Virus record (IMG/VR): IMGVR_UViG_3300035072_000124
Location: 1-26,490 of that record
DNA from: a virus
DNA length: 26,490 nt
Direction: 5' to 3' (one strand)
Shown piece after piece: positions 1 through 7,705 of this stretch (positions are counted from its first letter, which is position 1; each line of letters begins with the position of its first letter). The notes below the pieces were generated by a model. The model made no database searches and was not told the origin of the DNA. It saw only the letters and a list, made by a program, of their open reading frames with translations. Made by a program: the position numbers and the translations under genes.

Positions 1-15
1 CTACAAGAGGTTATT

Positions 16-225
16 TTGACCAAAGGAACGAAAAATCCGCCAAAATCCCATGTCGTCGTTGGCAGAACGGCGGCGGGCAAGGTTTTCGCGGGTGCGAATA
101 TTAGAGGCGATCGCATTACGGTCATGAACGCGGGTGTGTTTGATCGAGCGATCCAACGCGCCGCGCGCAGTTTGCATACGACAGTTCCATCAAAGAAAAA
201 AACTAATGACGGTCCCGGAAGATAA
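16..225 (+). CDS. Small basic protein of unknown function (69 aa)
   Basis: The frame opens at a TTG preceded by AGAGG, a fair ribosome binding site. The protein is basic and has a central 'HVVVGRTAAGKVF' stretch. Its last 20 nt overlap the start of the next gene, so the two are probably translated as a pair. I recall short proteins with a similar 'VVGRxAxxKI' segment next to homologues of the following gene, but I cannot name a function. The window begins only 15 nt upstream, so a start further left cannot be excluded. Confidence 0.5.
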   Translation: MTKGTKNPPKSHVVVGRTAAGKVFAGANIRGDRITVMNAGVFDRAIQRAARSLHTTVPSKKKTNDGPGR

Positions 226-661
226 TCCCAATTACAACAAGCTGTTCAGCATTTTTGTCGACCCTGAAAGCTCTGAAGGCGAGCAGCTCCAGGGAATGAT
301 CGCCTACGGTCTATACAAGCGGGCAAAGTCGGAGTGGGCGAAGAGTATATGGAACGCAAACGGGCATCCCCCTACGCCTGAGGAACTCGCCTCCTATCAC
401 GCCACATGGACCGCTACGAATATCAGGTCTATGTCGGACTTGGCAGCTAGCTCTCTCGCTGAGTTCGCTCAAAGCGTCATAGACGAGGCTACACCGGCTA
501 TTCAACGCAAGGCTCTGGAAGGAAACTTCTGGAAAAACGTTGGGACGAACATGTTCGCGGCGTTTCTATATTCTGTTGTGCTTATTCTATTGGTCTTAGT
601 ACTAAGGTGGATCGGCGTTGATATTCTAGGCTTGTTCCAGAAGCTCGGGCCTGCAAATTAG
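206..661 (+). CDS. Tail-anchored membrane protein of a widespread unknown family (151 aa)
   Basis: The frame is open from position 134, but the ATG at 206 fits best: it follows an A-rich AAAGAAAAA stretch, and the 24 residues before it look non-coding. The soluble part (residues 1-110) has the pattern 'MIAYGLYKRAKSEWAKS' followed by 'GHPPTPEELASYHATW', which I recognise as a common bacterial family of unknown function. A single hydrophobic helix at residues 116-136 sits near the C terminus, so it is probably anchored in the inner membrane with its N terminus in the cytoplasm. It overlaps the preceding small gene by 20 nt. The role is unknown. Confidence 0.7.
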   Translation: MTVPEDNPNYNKLFSIFVDPESSEGEQLQGMIAYGLYKRAKSEWAKSIWNANGHPPTPEELASYHATWTATNIRSMSDLAASSLAEFAQSVIDEATPAIQRKALEGNFWKNVGTNMFAAFLYSVVLILLVLVLRWIGVDILGLFQKLGPAN

Positions 662-778
662 TGGGCAGTTGCTTAGAAGTCGACAGGAAGCGGCTGTCTG
701 GTCGCTCACCGACCCCGGTAGTTTGGCCTTCGGTGAAGGGATACGACGGCGACGACTTTTCCCAGGAGAAAAGAGCTA

Positions 779-1060
779 ATGAGCGGTGAGCCAAGCCCGC
801 AGACCGTCGGATATGCGCTCTTGGCAATGGGCTTTTCGGCGTCTCTCGCTGATGCCTTAGTTGAAATCGGGAAAGTCAAGGGTATCGAAGATCTAGCTTG
901 GCTCGATGCGATCGAAGCGAAATTTTTTCAAGATCTGAAGAACTCTCACGCCGAAGGAACCAGCGAGTCCTTCGAAGCCGACGCCGTGACCAAGGCGCTT
1001 GAGGAGGCGACGCGACTGTGGAGCACCATCCGCGCTGAGGTCATCAGCGAAGCGGGTTGA
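779..1060 (+). CDS. Small acidic helical protein of unknown function (93 aa)
   Basis: The ATG follows a clear AGGAG ribosome binding site about 12 nt upstream. The 93-aa product is acidic, rich in Ala, Glu and Leu, and predicted to be mostly helical. It has no membrane segment and no motif I recognise. It lies 117 nt behind the membrane-protein gene on the same strand and converges on the methyltransferase gene, with about 100 nt between the two stops. I see no strong terminator in that gap. The function is unknown; the ribosome binding site and composition make it a believable gene. Confidence 0.6.
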   Translation: MSGEPSPQTVGYALLAMGFSASLADALVEIGKVKGIEDLAWLDAIEAKFFQDLKNSHAEGTSESFEADAVTKALEEATRLWSTIRAEVISEAG

Positions 1061-1162
1061 TTCGGTTCCGCACAGAACGATCTTGCGCGCTCTTGCGCCT
1101 CCGAGAACGACTGAAATCTTTTCCATCTCGCTAGCCTTTGCCACTTTTATGTTGCGACCCGA

Positions 1163-2008
1163 TCACGCAAGCGCCAACGCCGCCTGACGCGGCGAATTTT
1201 TCCTCAGCACTGACGGCGCAACGAAACCCGGCACAGAACGCAGCGCGAGCGCGCGATCTTCGAGCTTGGTGAGTCGCGCGCGGCACGGCGGAATATGTTG
1301 GAGCGGAAAGGACGGATCAGCTCCGGCGAGAAGCCTGCAGCGCTTCGGCTCGCTCCAGATAAACCAGGCGTAATCGGTGGCCGTCGACCCGTCCGGATCA
1401 TAACCGCCGAGACACATCGGCACGCGCTCGACGAACGGCGCGACGACGGTGGGCGGCATGCGCGAATAAACTTCGCGCCAGCGCTCTTCCGTCGTGAGCC
1501 ATTGCAGCCGCAGCAGCAGCGCGACGCCGTCGACGCCGTCGAGTGCCAACGCCTTGGCGAGCATGCACGCCGCCGGAACGAAGGGCGGATTGGCGATGAT
1601 CCACCCGCGCTGCGGCGACGGCCAGACAGCTTCGTCGTCGAATAAATCCGCGCGCTTGATGCCGAAGCCCGCCGTCGTCAATGGCGCGTCACGAAATCTC
1701 GGCTCGCGTGGATCATGCTCGGCTGGCAGCGGCGCGAGCTCGTAGATATGGACGTCGCTCGCGTGAACGGTCGCATATTCCGACAGCGGCTCCGCCATAT
1801 GGCCGAGCCCGGCGCACGGATCCCACACGAATGTGGGACGCTCGTCGACGATTCGCGGCAGGGCAATTTCCATAAGCGCCCGCGTCGCCCATGGCGGCGT
1901 CGGAAACAGCTCCAAGTTCTCCCAGGCCGTGCCTTCCGAGAGCTTTGCCGGCTTTTTCATCGCCCGAACGGCGCTATGGCCTTTGGCTACTGTAGTCATT
2001 CCGATCAA
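1163..2008 (-). CDS. Class I SAM-dependent DNA N6-adenine-type methyltransferase
   Basis: Motif I, which binds S-adenosylmethionine, is 'DPCAG' at residues 63-67. Motif IV, the catalytic NPPF tetrad, is at residues 140-143 ('IIANPPFVPA'). The N-terminal 'FPTPPW' (35-40) is common in phage-borne members. NPPF is typical of amino-methyltransferases acting on adenine in DNA. At 281 aa it is a stand-alone enzyme without a recognisable target-recognition domain or a restriction partner nearby, so it may modify element or host DNA to evade restriction. It starts with TTG behind GGAAGG and overlaps the stop of the upstream gene as TTGA, so translation is coupled. An ATG three codons later is an alternative start. 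It is the last gene of the leftward operon. Confidence 0.85.
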   Translation of the reverse strand: MIGMTTVAKGHSAVRAMKKPAKLSEGTAWENLELFPTPPWATRALMEIALPRIVDERPTFVWDPCAGLGHMAEPLSEYATVHASDVHIYELAPLPAEHDPREPRFRDAPLTTAGFGIKRADLFDDEAVWPSPQRGWIIANPPFVPAACMLAKALALDGVDGVALLLRLQWLTTEERWREVYSRMPPTVVAPFVERVPMCLGGYDPDGSTATDYAWFIWSEPKRCRLLAGADPSFPLQHIPPCRARLTKLEDRALALRSVPGFVAPSVLRKNSPRQAALALA

Positions 2009-2670
2009 TTTTTCCTTCCGAGATCGTCGTCAGTCGGGTCGTCGTCGCTGTCGTCTTCGATAAATTCCGGCTCGGCGGCGGCAAGCTCGGCGAATTCTGC
2101 GGCGACGCGCGAGCGTATCTTGCGGAATTCAGCGCGCAGCAGATGCGTCACGTCGCGAGCCGGTATCTGCCATTTTGCAGAGATCGCCGCGGCGAGTTCG
2201 GGGATGCGGCCATCAAATGAGGCGACGAGCTGCGCTGCGGCGCGAGTCGTTGCATCACGCGCGTCGGAGGCGATGACATAGACGCCGCGCGAGAGCCGGT
2301 CCTGCTCCTTCGCTCGCGAAGTTGCGAGCTGCGCCTGGATGAGCTTCTCCCGCTTGATCTGGTCTTCGACCGACGGTTCAAAGGGCTGCGCCGGAGGCCG
2401 AGCGGATGACGGTGGCGGGGAATGACCATGTGGCGTCGCCGGCGCGTCGTCGAGCTTCGTCGAGATGCCGTTGAGGCCGAAGCGCTGGCTTGGGTCCAGC
2501 CGCTCCTTTAATTGAGCCATCGCGACGTCGAATTTGATTCGCTCGCCGCGCCCCTCGCCGACCAAGGCCTCGCGGCCGATCTTGCCGCGCGCGATCCAGT
2601 TCGCGACCGCGCTTGGCGTGACGTTGCACGCCGCCGCGAAGTCGGACTTGGACACGATCTTTTCTGCCAT
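2005..2670 (-). CDS. Nu1/TerS-like helix-turn-helix protein (221 aa)
   Basis: Residues 5-32 form a helix-turn-helix ('SDFAAACNVTPSAVANWIARGKI') of the type seen at the N terminus of lambda Nu1 small terminase subunits. A Pro-rich linker (about 75-95) is followed by a long helical region starting 'DQIKREKLIQAQLATSRAKEQ', which is the usual Nu1 layout, and an Asp-rich acidic tail. It may be a DNA-recognising packaging subunit or simply a regulator of this operon. It sits between the replication and methyltransferase genes rather than beside a large terminase, which is unusual for TerS. A second Nu1-like gene lies at 20263-20787. A 15-bp palindrome lies 28 nt upstream of its start. Confidence 0.55.
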   Translation of the reverse strand: MAEKIVSKSDFAAACNVTPSAVANWIARGKIGREALVGEGRGERIKFDVAMAQLKERLDPSQRFGLNGISTKLDDAPATPHGHSPPPSSARPPAQPFEPSVEDQIKREKLIQAQLATSRAKEQDRLSRGVYVIASDARDATTRAAAQLVASFDGRIPELAAAISAKWQIPARDVTHLLRAEFRKIRSRVAAEFAELAAAEPEFIEDDSDDDPTDDDLGRKN

Positions 2671-2697
2671 TTTCCGCCCCGTTAATTCACAAACATC

Positions 2698-2712
2698 GCG
2701 TGAACTTCACGC
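2698..2712. promoter_or_regulatory. Palindromic operator candidate upstream of the Nu1-like gene
   Basis: GCGTGAA-C-TTCACGC is a perfect 7-bp inverted repeat with a 1-nt centre. It lies 28 nt before the ATG of the leftward HTH gene, in the 125-nt gap that separates it from the replication gene. A related half-site (TTCACA) follows at about 2686-2691. A self-regulating HTH protein is the obvious candidate ligand, but this is inference. Confidence 0.4.
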
Positions 2713-2795
2713 TTTGAATTCTACTGTGACTGCCGGAATCCCGGGGCGCGGCGGCCCGCAGGCGGAGGAGGACGTGGAAGGACCCGCGAACATGG

Positions 2796-3962
2796 TCACG
2801 CCATCGCCGATCCCAAAGCATTACTAACGCTAGACGGTGGGCGACTCGCGTCAAAGGTCCCGGCCGCTACCCCGATGTCCGGCGGCCATTCGGCTGGGCG
2901 CGTTAGTCCGAGACGCGCGCGGCCGTGCATGCGGCGTTCGTATGCATGCCAAGCCGCGAGTTGCTCAGAACTGGGGTGAAGGACAACGCGCCGATCTCGC
3001 TCAAGCGGCGGGACTGACAAAGCGCCGGCTGGCTTGGTTGGTTTGAGCCGAGTGGCTTCGAGATCGATTATGTTTTCGTCCCCACCAGGTGCGCCGGCGT
3101 CGGGACCAAAGTAGGAGTCAGCAAGCAGCAGGCCGACGCCGTTTTTGAACGTGGCCATTGGTCTGGCCCACGCCGATGCAGCCGACGCGTTTCGAGCTTG
3201 GAAGGCCCACTTCCGCTCGGCGAGGTATGTTGATGCGTGGGGCGGGTGTTGGCGTCCGGCGAGCGCGCTTTGAAAGGCTGGAGCGCCTCGGATAGCGCTG
3301 TCGCGATCGCCCTCGCCTAGCCGGTGGAATGCAGCTCGCGCCGCCTTGACGCTCTCACCCTGTCCCCACTGCCAGGCCGCCTCGAAGCGACCGAACGCGT
3401 CCGGCGTTTCCTCGGAAGTGGAAGCTTGCGTTTTACCGGAAGGCAAATCTTTGCCCTCCCGCCCCCTGGGGGGCTGGGGGGAAAATTCCCGGAGTTCATT
3501 TACCGGAGTTCCATTCCCGGAGTTAGTAGGCTCATGGTGAGCCTGGGTCCCCGGCTCATGGTGAGCCTGGGGGGTAGGCTCATGGTGAGCCTGGGTGGCT
3601 CGATACCCCGGCTCATGGTGAGCCTGGGGGGTAGCCCCGGGGCCGAGCTTCTCGCCATCGAAATACTGTTCGGCAATTCGATAGCGAGTCGTCCCGCCGG
3701 CCTTTCGTTCGGCGATAAGGTGGCCGCGCTCCAAGAGGGAGTAGAGCGCTTGGCGCACTGCCCTCTCCGAGGACACACCAAGGTCACAGCAAAGGCGCTT
3801 GGCGGCCGGCCACGCCTCGCCGCCATTGTCGGCGCACATGTATTGGCCGACGAAAATGTTAGCGACGCGCAGCGCGAGCTTGGGAAGTTCGGCGTCGAGG
3901 CCGACCCCAAGCACAAAGTTCAGTTTTGCCGCAGCGAAATTCGTCCGGTCGAGGGGCGTCAT
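2796..3962 (-). CDS. Winged-helix replication initiator-like protein with internal repeats
   Basis: Residues 28-97 form a winged helix-turn-helix ('EAWPAAKRLCCDLGVSSER' then 'ALYSLLERGHLIAERKAGG') typical of phage replication proteins. Residues 112-145 contain four copies of QAHHEP, followed by a linker. The C-terminal half (about 198-262) has the 'FEAAWQWGQGESVKAARAAF' to 'STYLAERKW' pattern common to phage helicase-loader or initiator-like proteins. The repeats are encoded by four DNA palindromes spaced by multiples of 3 nt, like the iterons inside lambda gene O. The protein may therefore bind its own gene as origin. The ATG overlaps the stop of the upstream gene as ATGA. Function is assigned from architecture, not from a close homologue. 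Confidence 0.7.
   Translation of the reverse strand: MTPLDRTNFAAAKLNFVLGVGLDAELPKLALRVANIFVGQYMCADNGGEAWPAAKRLCCDLGVSSERAVRQALYSLLERGHLIAERKAGGTTRYRIAEQYFDGEKLGPGATPQAHHEPGYRATQAHHEPTPQAHHEPGTQAHHEPTNSGNGTPVNELREFSPQPPRGREGKDLPSGKTQASTSEETPDAFGRFEAAWQWGQGESVKAARAAFHRLGEGDRDSAIRGAPAFQSALAGRQHPPHASTYLAERKWAFQARNASAASAWARPMATFKNGVGLLLADSYFGPDAGAPGGDENIIDLEATRLKPTKPAGALSVPPLERDRRVVLHPSSEQLAAWHAYERRMHGRARLGLTRPAEWPPDIGVAAGTFDASRPPSSVSNALGSAMA
3442..3624. repeat. Iteron cluster inside the replication gene: candidate origin
   Basis: Four identical copies of GGCTCATGGTGAGCC start at 3529, 3553, 3577 and 3610. Each is an inverted repeat (GGCTCA/TGAGCC) with a 3-nt centre. Spacings are 24, 24 and 33 nt. 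Beside them, CCGGAGTT occurs at 3489, 3503 and 3517, a 14-nt period that is not a multiple of a codon. Two further perfect hairpins follow: GGCAAA-TC-TTTGCC at 3442-3455 and GCCCCC-TG-GGGGGC at 3461-3474. Lambda ori likewise consists of four inverted-repeat iterons inside the initiator gene O. Origin function is inferred. Confidence 0.65.
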
Positions 3963-4285
3963 CGCGCGGCCCTCCCGTCGATAAAGGCCTTCAGCGACGT
4001 GATGTCGTTGCCACTGGCGCCGCTGGCGTCATCGCGCCAGCGCCACGTCAGGCGATTGATGCGAAGGCGGGGCCATTTCTTGGCGAGCGTGGCCCGGCTC
4101 GGCAATCGTCGCGTGTCAGAAGTATCACGCGCTGCCTGTAGCTCAGTTGTTCCGCCGCGGGGGCCCGACCAAGTCATTCGTAAATCCATTCGCCGATCGC
4201 GGGCGCGGGCCTCAGGAGCAGCTAGCCACAATGGCACTCCGTCTTCCCCGCGCCGCCGACGATTACTCCGCCGCGAATTTTTCAC
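3959..4285 (-). CDS. Small basic protein of unknown function in the replication operon
   Basis: The stop codon overlaps the ATG of the replication gene as ATGA, which argues for a real coupled gene. The frame runs back to the stop codon of the coiled-coil gene with no shift. The first start available is a GTG at 4285, without a good ribosome binding site; an internal ATG giving 'MDLRMTWSG' is an alternative. The product is very Arg-rich, especially at the N terminus, which makes the early start doubtful. No domain is recognised. The C-terminal segment 'NDITSLKAFIDGRAAR' looks most protein-like. Confidence 0.45.
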   Translation of the reverse strand: MKNSRRSNRRRRGEDGVPLWLAAPEARARDRRMDLRMTWSGPRGGTTELQAARDTSDTRRLPSRATLAKKWPRLRINRLTWRWRDDASGASGNDITSLKAFIDGRAAR

Positions 4286-4318
4286 GCCATCGCAGAGTGC
4301 GAAAAGCGGACTGCGAGC

Positions 4319-5152
4319 TTAGCGCTCGATCACAAGCTTGCGCGGCTCTTGTGTCGCTAGAACGCGAGCATACTTTTCTTTTCGCTGGCGTTCTGTGCGC
4401 GCTTCACGCTCCTCGTGCCACTGCCTCGCCGCTTCAGCATTCCGTGCCTGCAGCTCCGCGTGGCGCCGTTCCCATTCTTCGCTTTCCTCATTAACGCTGA
4501 CCGGCGGCGGCGGCGGCGCGAGGACGAGTGGCCGCTCCTCCGCTTTCGCACGTGCGAGCAAAGCGCGCTCGTCAGTCAATGTCTCAAAATCAGTTTGGTT
4601 CAATGACTTCAAAGGCGACGGTGCTGACAATCCAGCTGGCGAACGGGAAATAAAGTCGCGAAGGAAAACGATCTCAGCCTGGATGGCGGCGCCAACCGAT
4701 AAGGCTACCTCACACCACTCCTCAATTCCTCGCTTCGCCTCATTATGTTTCGACCATGCGGCGCGGTCCGCCTCGCTGAGGACATTCAAAAGGCCTCCAA
4801 AGAGTTCCGGTGCAGCCGCGATCGCCGCTGTCACTTGACGGAGTTCTTCTTCCACACCGTTCAACTTTGACCGCACCCCCGCCACATCAACGCTTGTCGC
4901 CTGAGCGACGCATTCGGAGAGTCCCAAAACTTTGGACGCTAGAGCAGCGCCGCCAACAGTGGATTGTTGCTTACGAAGGTCGCTCGCCTGTTCTTCAAGT
5001 TTGAGTGATCGAGCTTTCAAATCAGCGAAGCCGGCCCGCGCTGCGGCGACGTGTTCAAGCACTTTAGCCAAATTCTCGAACGCCGCGGTCCGATCGTGGT
5101 CGGCTGAGACGTCTGCGCTAGAAATGAGAAATGCATATTGCGACTTGTTCAT
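4319..5152 (-). CDS. Coiled-coil protein of unknown function (277 aa)
   Basis: The ATG follows AAAGGA about 9 nt upstream. Residues 25-115 and 220-265 are rich in Ala, Glu, Leu, Lys and Arg in heptad-like patterns, consistent with two coiled-coil segments separated by a middle region and a short polyproline stretch ('APPPPPPV'). There is no signal peptide, membrane segment or catalytic motif. It lies 45 nt after the AlpA-like gene in the same direction and before the replication gene, so it belongs to the early operon of the element. A structural or accessory replication role is possible but unsupported. Confidence 0.65.
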   Translation of the reverse strand: MNKSQYAFLISSADVSADHDRTAAFENLAKVLEHVAAARAGFADLKARSLKLEEQASDLRKQQSTVGGAALASKVLGLSECVAQATSVDVAGVRSKLNGVEEELRQVTAAIAAAPELFGGLLNVLSEADRAAWSKHNEAKRGIEEWCEVALSVGAAIQAEIVFLRDFISRSPAGLSAPSPLKSLNQTDFETLTDERALLARAKAEERPLVLAPPPPPVSVNEESEEWERRHAELQARNAEAARQWHEEREARTERQRKEKYARVLATQEPRKLVIER

Positions 5153-5197
5153 CTTCCGAGTCCTTTCTCAATTGCTTCGGCCCAGGAGGCTTGTTGC

Positions 5198-5419
5198 TCA
5201 GGCGTTATGATCAGCCTGCGCAGCTAGCCTCGCGTCGCGCTTGGCGATGATCGATTGTTCCCAGGCTTCGACTTCTTCCCTGAGCCAAGCGTTGGCGCGC
5301 ACCCCTATCTTCACGGGGGCAGGAAAGGATTGATCTTTGACTTTGCGATGGAGAGTCGGCTTGGAGAAGGGAACAATCGTGAGCAGTTCGGGCTCACGAA
5401 GAAACTTCGGTTTATACAT
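5198..5419 (-). CDS. AlpA-family phage transcriptional regulator / excisionase-like protein
   Basis: The 73-aa protein has the classic AlpA layout: 'FLREPELLTIVPFSKPTLHR' containing the helix-turn-helix, then 'KDQSFPAPVKIGVRANAWL', then 'REEVEAWEQ'. AlpA proteins of P4-like prophages and islands bind DNA near the integrase gene and activate int expression or act in excision. The start ATG has GGAG 8 nt upstream. It lies in the same direction as the integrase and is probably served by its own promoter at 5452-5479. The integrase region carries repeats (7706-7806) that could be its target. Confidence 0.85.
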   Translation of the reverse strand: MYKPKFLREPELLTIVPFSKPTLHRKVKDQSFPAPVKIGVRANAWLREEVEAWEQSIIAKRDARLAAQADHNA

Positions 5420-5451
5420 TGTGTCGCTCCGATTCGTTGCGGGCGACCTCT

Positions 5452-5479
5452 TTAATAGTCACAAATAATCGTTTGTCGA
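5452..5479 (-). promoter_or_regulatory. Sigma70-like promoter with embedded inverted repeat, alpA
   Basis: Reading leftward, TCGACA is followed after 16 nt by TATTAA, placing a transcription start about 25 nt before the AlpA ATG. The spacer contains ACAAA-N6-TTTGT, an inverted repeat positioned between the -35 and -10 boxes where a repressor could act. This stretch is also AT-rich compared with its surroundings. Confidence 0.4.
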
Positions 5480-5507
5480 AAAGAACAACAAACCAGAAAA
5501 AACCAAG

Positions 5508-6407
5508 CTACCTCGCTACCGATTTTCTGCCTTGTTTACCATCAATATTCAATGCTTTAATGCGACTAATTATTTCCTCGCGCTTTTCCAAAAAGCCATG
5601 AGTTCGCGCAATTTGTTCGGCGTTTTTCTGGCCGATTGTGCCACCTTTCCGATTTGCTTCGGCGAGCAACAATTCATCGAGAGAATTGCGCAACTCCCAT
5701 TCCGCCAAAATCTGTGTTGCCGGCAATCGAACATCGAAATAAAGCACGCCGCGCGCGGATCGCACCGCGTCAGGCCCGTCGCATTTCCAGTCGAACAGCC
5801 GCACAGCATTCAATGCACGGCTTTCGTTCAAACCCATCGGCCCTTCTGAAAGCGCACGCGGCGTGTCGCTTGGCATATGCAGATCAGTCCAATTACGCGC
5901 GTCAATCTCTTGCCGTTCGGCGTCGAGCGGACGCATGGCCTCTTGGTCGAGGGAGTATTCTGCTCCATCAAATTGAATCCGCCCTTTCAGCCCTGACGCG
6001 GCTATCCTTCCTTGCGATAGCTTCGACCAAAGATCAGCTCGAGCAGCGCCAACCCCTGGCCATTGCTTCGCGGCGTCACAAAAGCAGGCAGGACGGACTG
6101 GACACTGACGCCAAATGAGCCGCGTGCGTGCAGTAAGCGTGCCGGGCAGGAACGGGCTCCAGTTTCCATCCTCGTCATAGGGATAGTCTTGGACCTTGCG
6201 TTTCCATATGACCCAGTTCGCCCGAAAAAAGGGGGCGACGTCGCGAACCACATTCACGTCGCGAGTTGCGATCCAAACAATGGCCTCAAGGGGAGTCCAA
6301 TGCGTCGCCATCATTGGATCGTAAACTGACGGGTCCGGTCGAATGTCACCCGGCTTCGCGTCGCTCAGCATGACTGATTCGATATCCTTGATCGAAACGC
6401 CCTTCAT
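5508..6407 (-). CDS. Protein of unknown function coupled to the integrase (299 aa)
   Basis: The frame is open further upstream, but the ATG at 6407 is chosen because GGAGGG lies 5 nt before it and it overlaps the integrase stop as TGATG. The protein starts 'MKGVSIKDIESVML' and includes 'ATHWTPLEAIVWIATRDVN' near residue 35, a segment I recall from proteins of unknown function on rhizobial mobile elements. It ends in a basic helical tail. There is no membrane segment or catalytic motif I can name. Tight coupling to int suggests a role in the mobility or early programme of the element. Confidence 0.7.
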   Translation of the reverse strand: MKGVSIKDIESVMLSDAKPGDIRPDPSVYDPMMATHWTPLEAIVWIATRDVNVVRDVAPFFRANWVIWKRKVQDYPYDEDGNWSPFLPGTLTARTRLIWRQCPVRPACFCDAAKQWPGVGAARADLWSKLSQGRIAASGLKGRIQFDGAEYSLDQEAMRPLDAERQEIDARNWTDLHMPSDTPRALSEGPMGLNESRALNAVRLFDWKCDGPDAVRSARGVLYFDVRLPATQILAEWELRNSLDELLLAEANRKGGTIGQKNAEQIARTHGFLEKREEIISRIKALNIDGKQGRKSVAR

Positions 6408-7693
6408 CACCGCCCTCCGATCTTGACGACGTTCGCCGCCGAAGACGCCGGCATAATGATCTCCGCGACATACGCTTCCCAAAGCTCGAGCGCTTTGCGC
6501 TTCTCTTTGAGACGCCCATACCTGTCGTAGTGGACCCCGTGAACGTCGGCTTGCGCGTGGGCCAAGACGGCTAGTCGATCTTCCCGCGGCACGCCGAGCG
6601 CCGCGAGTCCGGTCGCAACTGTGCGGCGGAAATCATGAGGCGTTGGCGGGTTTGCTCGAAGCGACGCTATTGCTTCCGCGTCGGCTTCTTCGACCGCGGA
6701 TAGACTCGCGATGATCCGACCGAGCCCCTGCGAAAGCGAGTGGCGCGCAATGCCGCCCCTATCGGCGAAGTGCGAAGGGAATAGATGGGCCTGCCCTTCG
6801 CAGCGCCGCGCCAATTGCTCGCGGACGATCGCCCGCGCCATTGTCGCCAGCGGGACGATATGGGCGCGGCGGCCCTTCATTCGCGCAGCGGAGACTTCCA
6901 GCCGCGCTTGAGAAGGGTCTTCGATATCCCTCACCTCGGCGATCTCGACGCCCGCGACCTCGCCTGGCCGCAATCCGGTCAGAATGAGAAATCGCAGCGC
7001 AGCGCTGATGCTTTCATAGACCTTCCCCTGCCCTATCGAACGCCAAACGACCTGGATCTCGCTGGAAGAAAGGACGCGGTCCTTCGCGGTTTCCTTCGCT
7101 CTCTTTTTCATTCGAGCGACTGGATTGGACTCGAGATAACCGGTCTCGATCGCCCAATTGAAAAGCTTCGATAGAATGCTTTGGGTGCGATTGGCGCTCG
7201 GGGGGGCGCGCTTGGCGATTTCATCTAGCAACGCCGCCGCGTCAGCCCGGGTGAGTTTCCCAGCCTTCCGACCGCCCCAAGCTGAGCGGACGTGCGCATT
7301 AATCAGCAGCTTGTCATTTTTCCAACTCACCTTGTGCGCTTTTGCATAGCGCTCGAGGTATTGATCCGCCAGAGCTCCGAACGTAAGCGCGCGCGCCTCC
7401 GCCTCCTTTTTCGCGCGACGCTCACCTTGTGGATCGCCGCCGTCGGCAATCTCGACGCGCTTCTTTTCGGCGCGCTCACGCGCAAGTGCGAGACCGACTT
7501 CGGGGTAACGACCAAGTCCTAGACGCTTGAACGACAACGAGTCCCTTGGACGATAGCGAAATGTCCACGTGCGCACGCCACCGGGCGTGACGCGAAGGCA
7601 GAGGCCCGGAACGCGCCGATCCCAAAATTCAGTAAGCTTTTCGCCAACCGCAACTTTGCGCAAGAAGGCGTCCGAAAGCAGCAAGGATGGCAC
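6407..7693 (-). CDS. int: P4-type tyrosine integrase
   Basis: The 428-aa protein has the N-terminal DUF4102-type arm-binding domain ('GLCLRVTPGGVRTWTFRYR', residues 30-48), a central SAM-like core-binding domain (about 103-200) and a C-terminal catalytic domain. Catalytic residues visible are R242 ('TGLRPGEV'), probably K273, H353 and R356 ('PHDFRRT'), H379 ('LAHA') and the nucleophile Y389 ('HYDRY'). All are present, so the enzyme looks intact. It starts with GTG behind AAGGGG. Between its start and a tRNA-Pro fragment lies a 200-bp region of repeats, so integration at the tRNA gene is well supported. Its stop overlaps the next gene, so int is the first gene of the leftward operon. Confidence 0.95.
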   Translation of the reverse strand: MPSLLLSDAFLRKVAVGEKLTEFWDRRVPGLCLRVTPGGVRTWTFRYRPRDSLSFKRLGLGRYPEVGLALARERAEKKRVEIADGGDPQGERRAKKEAEARALTFGALADQYLERYAKAHKVSWKNDKLLINAHVRSAWGGRKAGKLTRADAAALLDEIAKRAPPSANRTQSILSKLFNWAIETGYLESNPVARMKKRAKETAKDRVLSSSEIQVVWRSIGQGKVYESISAALRFLILTGLRPGEVAGVEIAEVRDIEDPSQARLEVSAARMKGRRAHIVPLATMARAIVREQLARRCEGQAHLFPSHFADRGGIARHSLSQGLGRIIASLSAVEEADAEAIASLRANPPTPHDFRRTVATGLAALGVPREDRLAVLAHAQADVHGVHYDRYGRLKEKRKALELWEAYVAEIIMPASSAANVVKIGGR

Positions 7694-7705
7694 TGGCCCG
7701 CCCCT

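Noticed and set aside
1715-2281. Rightward 188-codon frame across the methyltransferase and HTH genes
   Set aside because: It is antisense to two genes with clear motifs and coupled translation, and it has no recognisable domain.
3324-4322. Long rightward frame of 332 codons with repeated LMVSLG peptide
   Set aside because: It is antisense to the replication gene. The peptide repeat is only the iteron DNA read on the other strand, and the leftward frame has coupled start/stop overlaps and domain structure.
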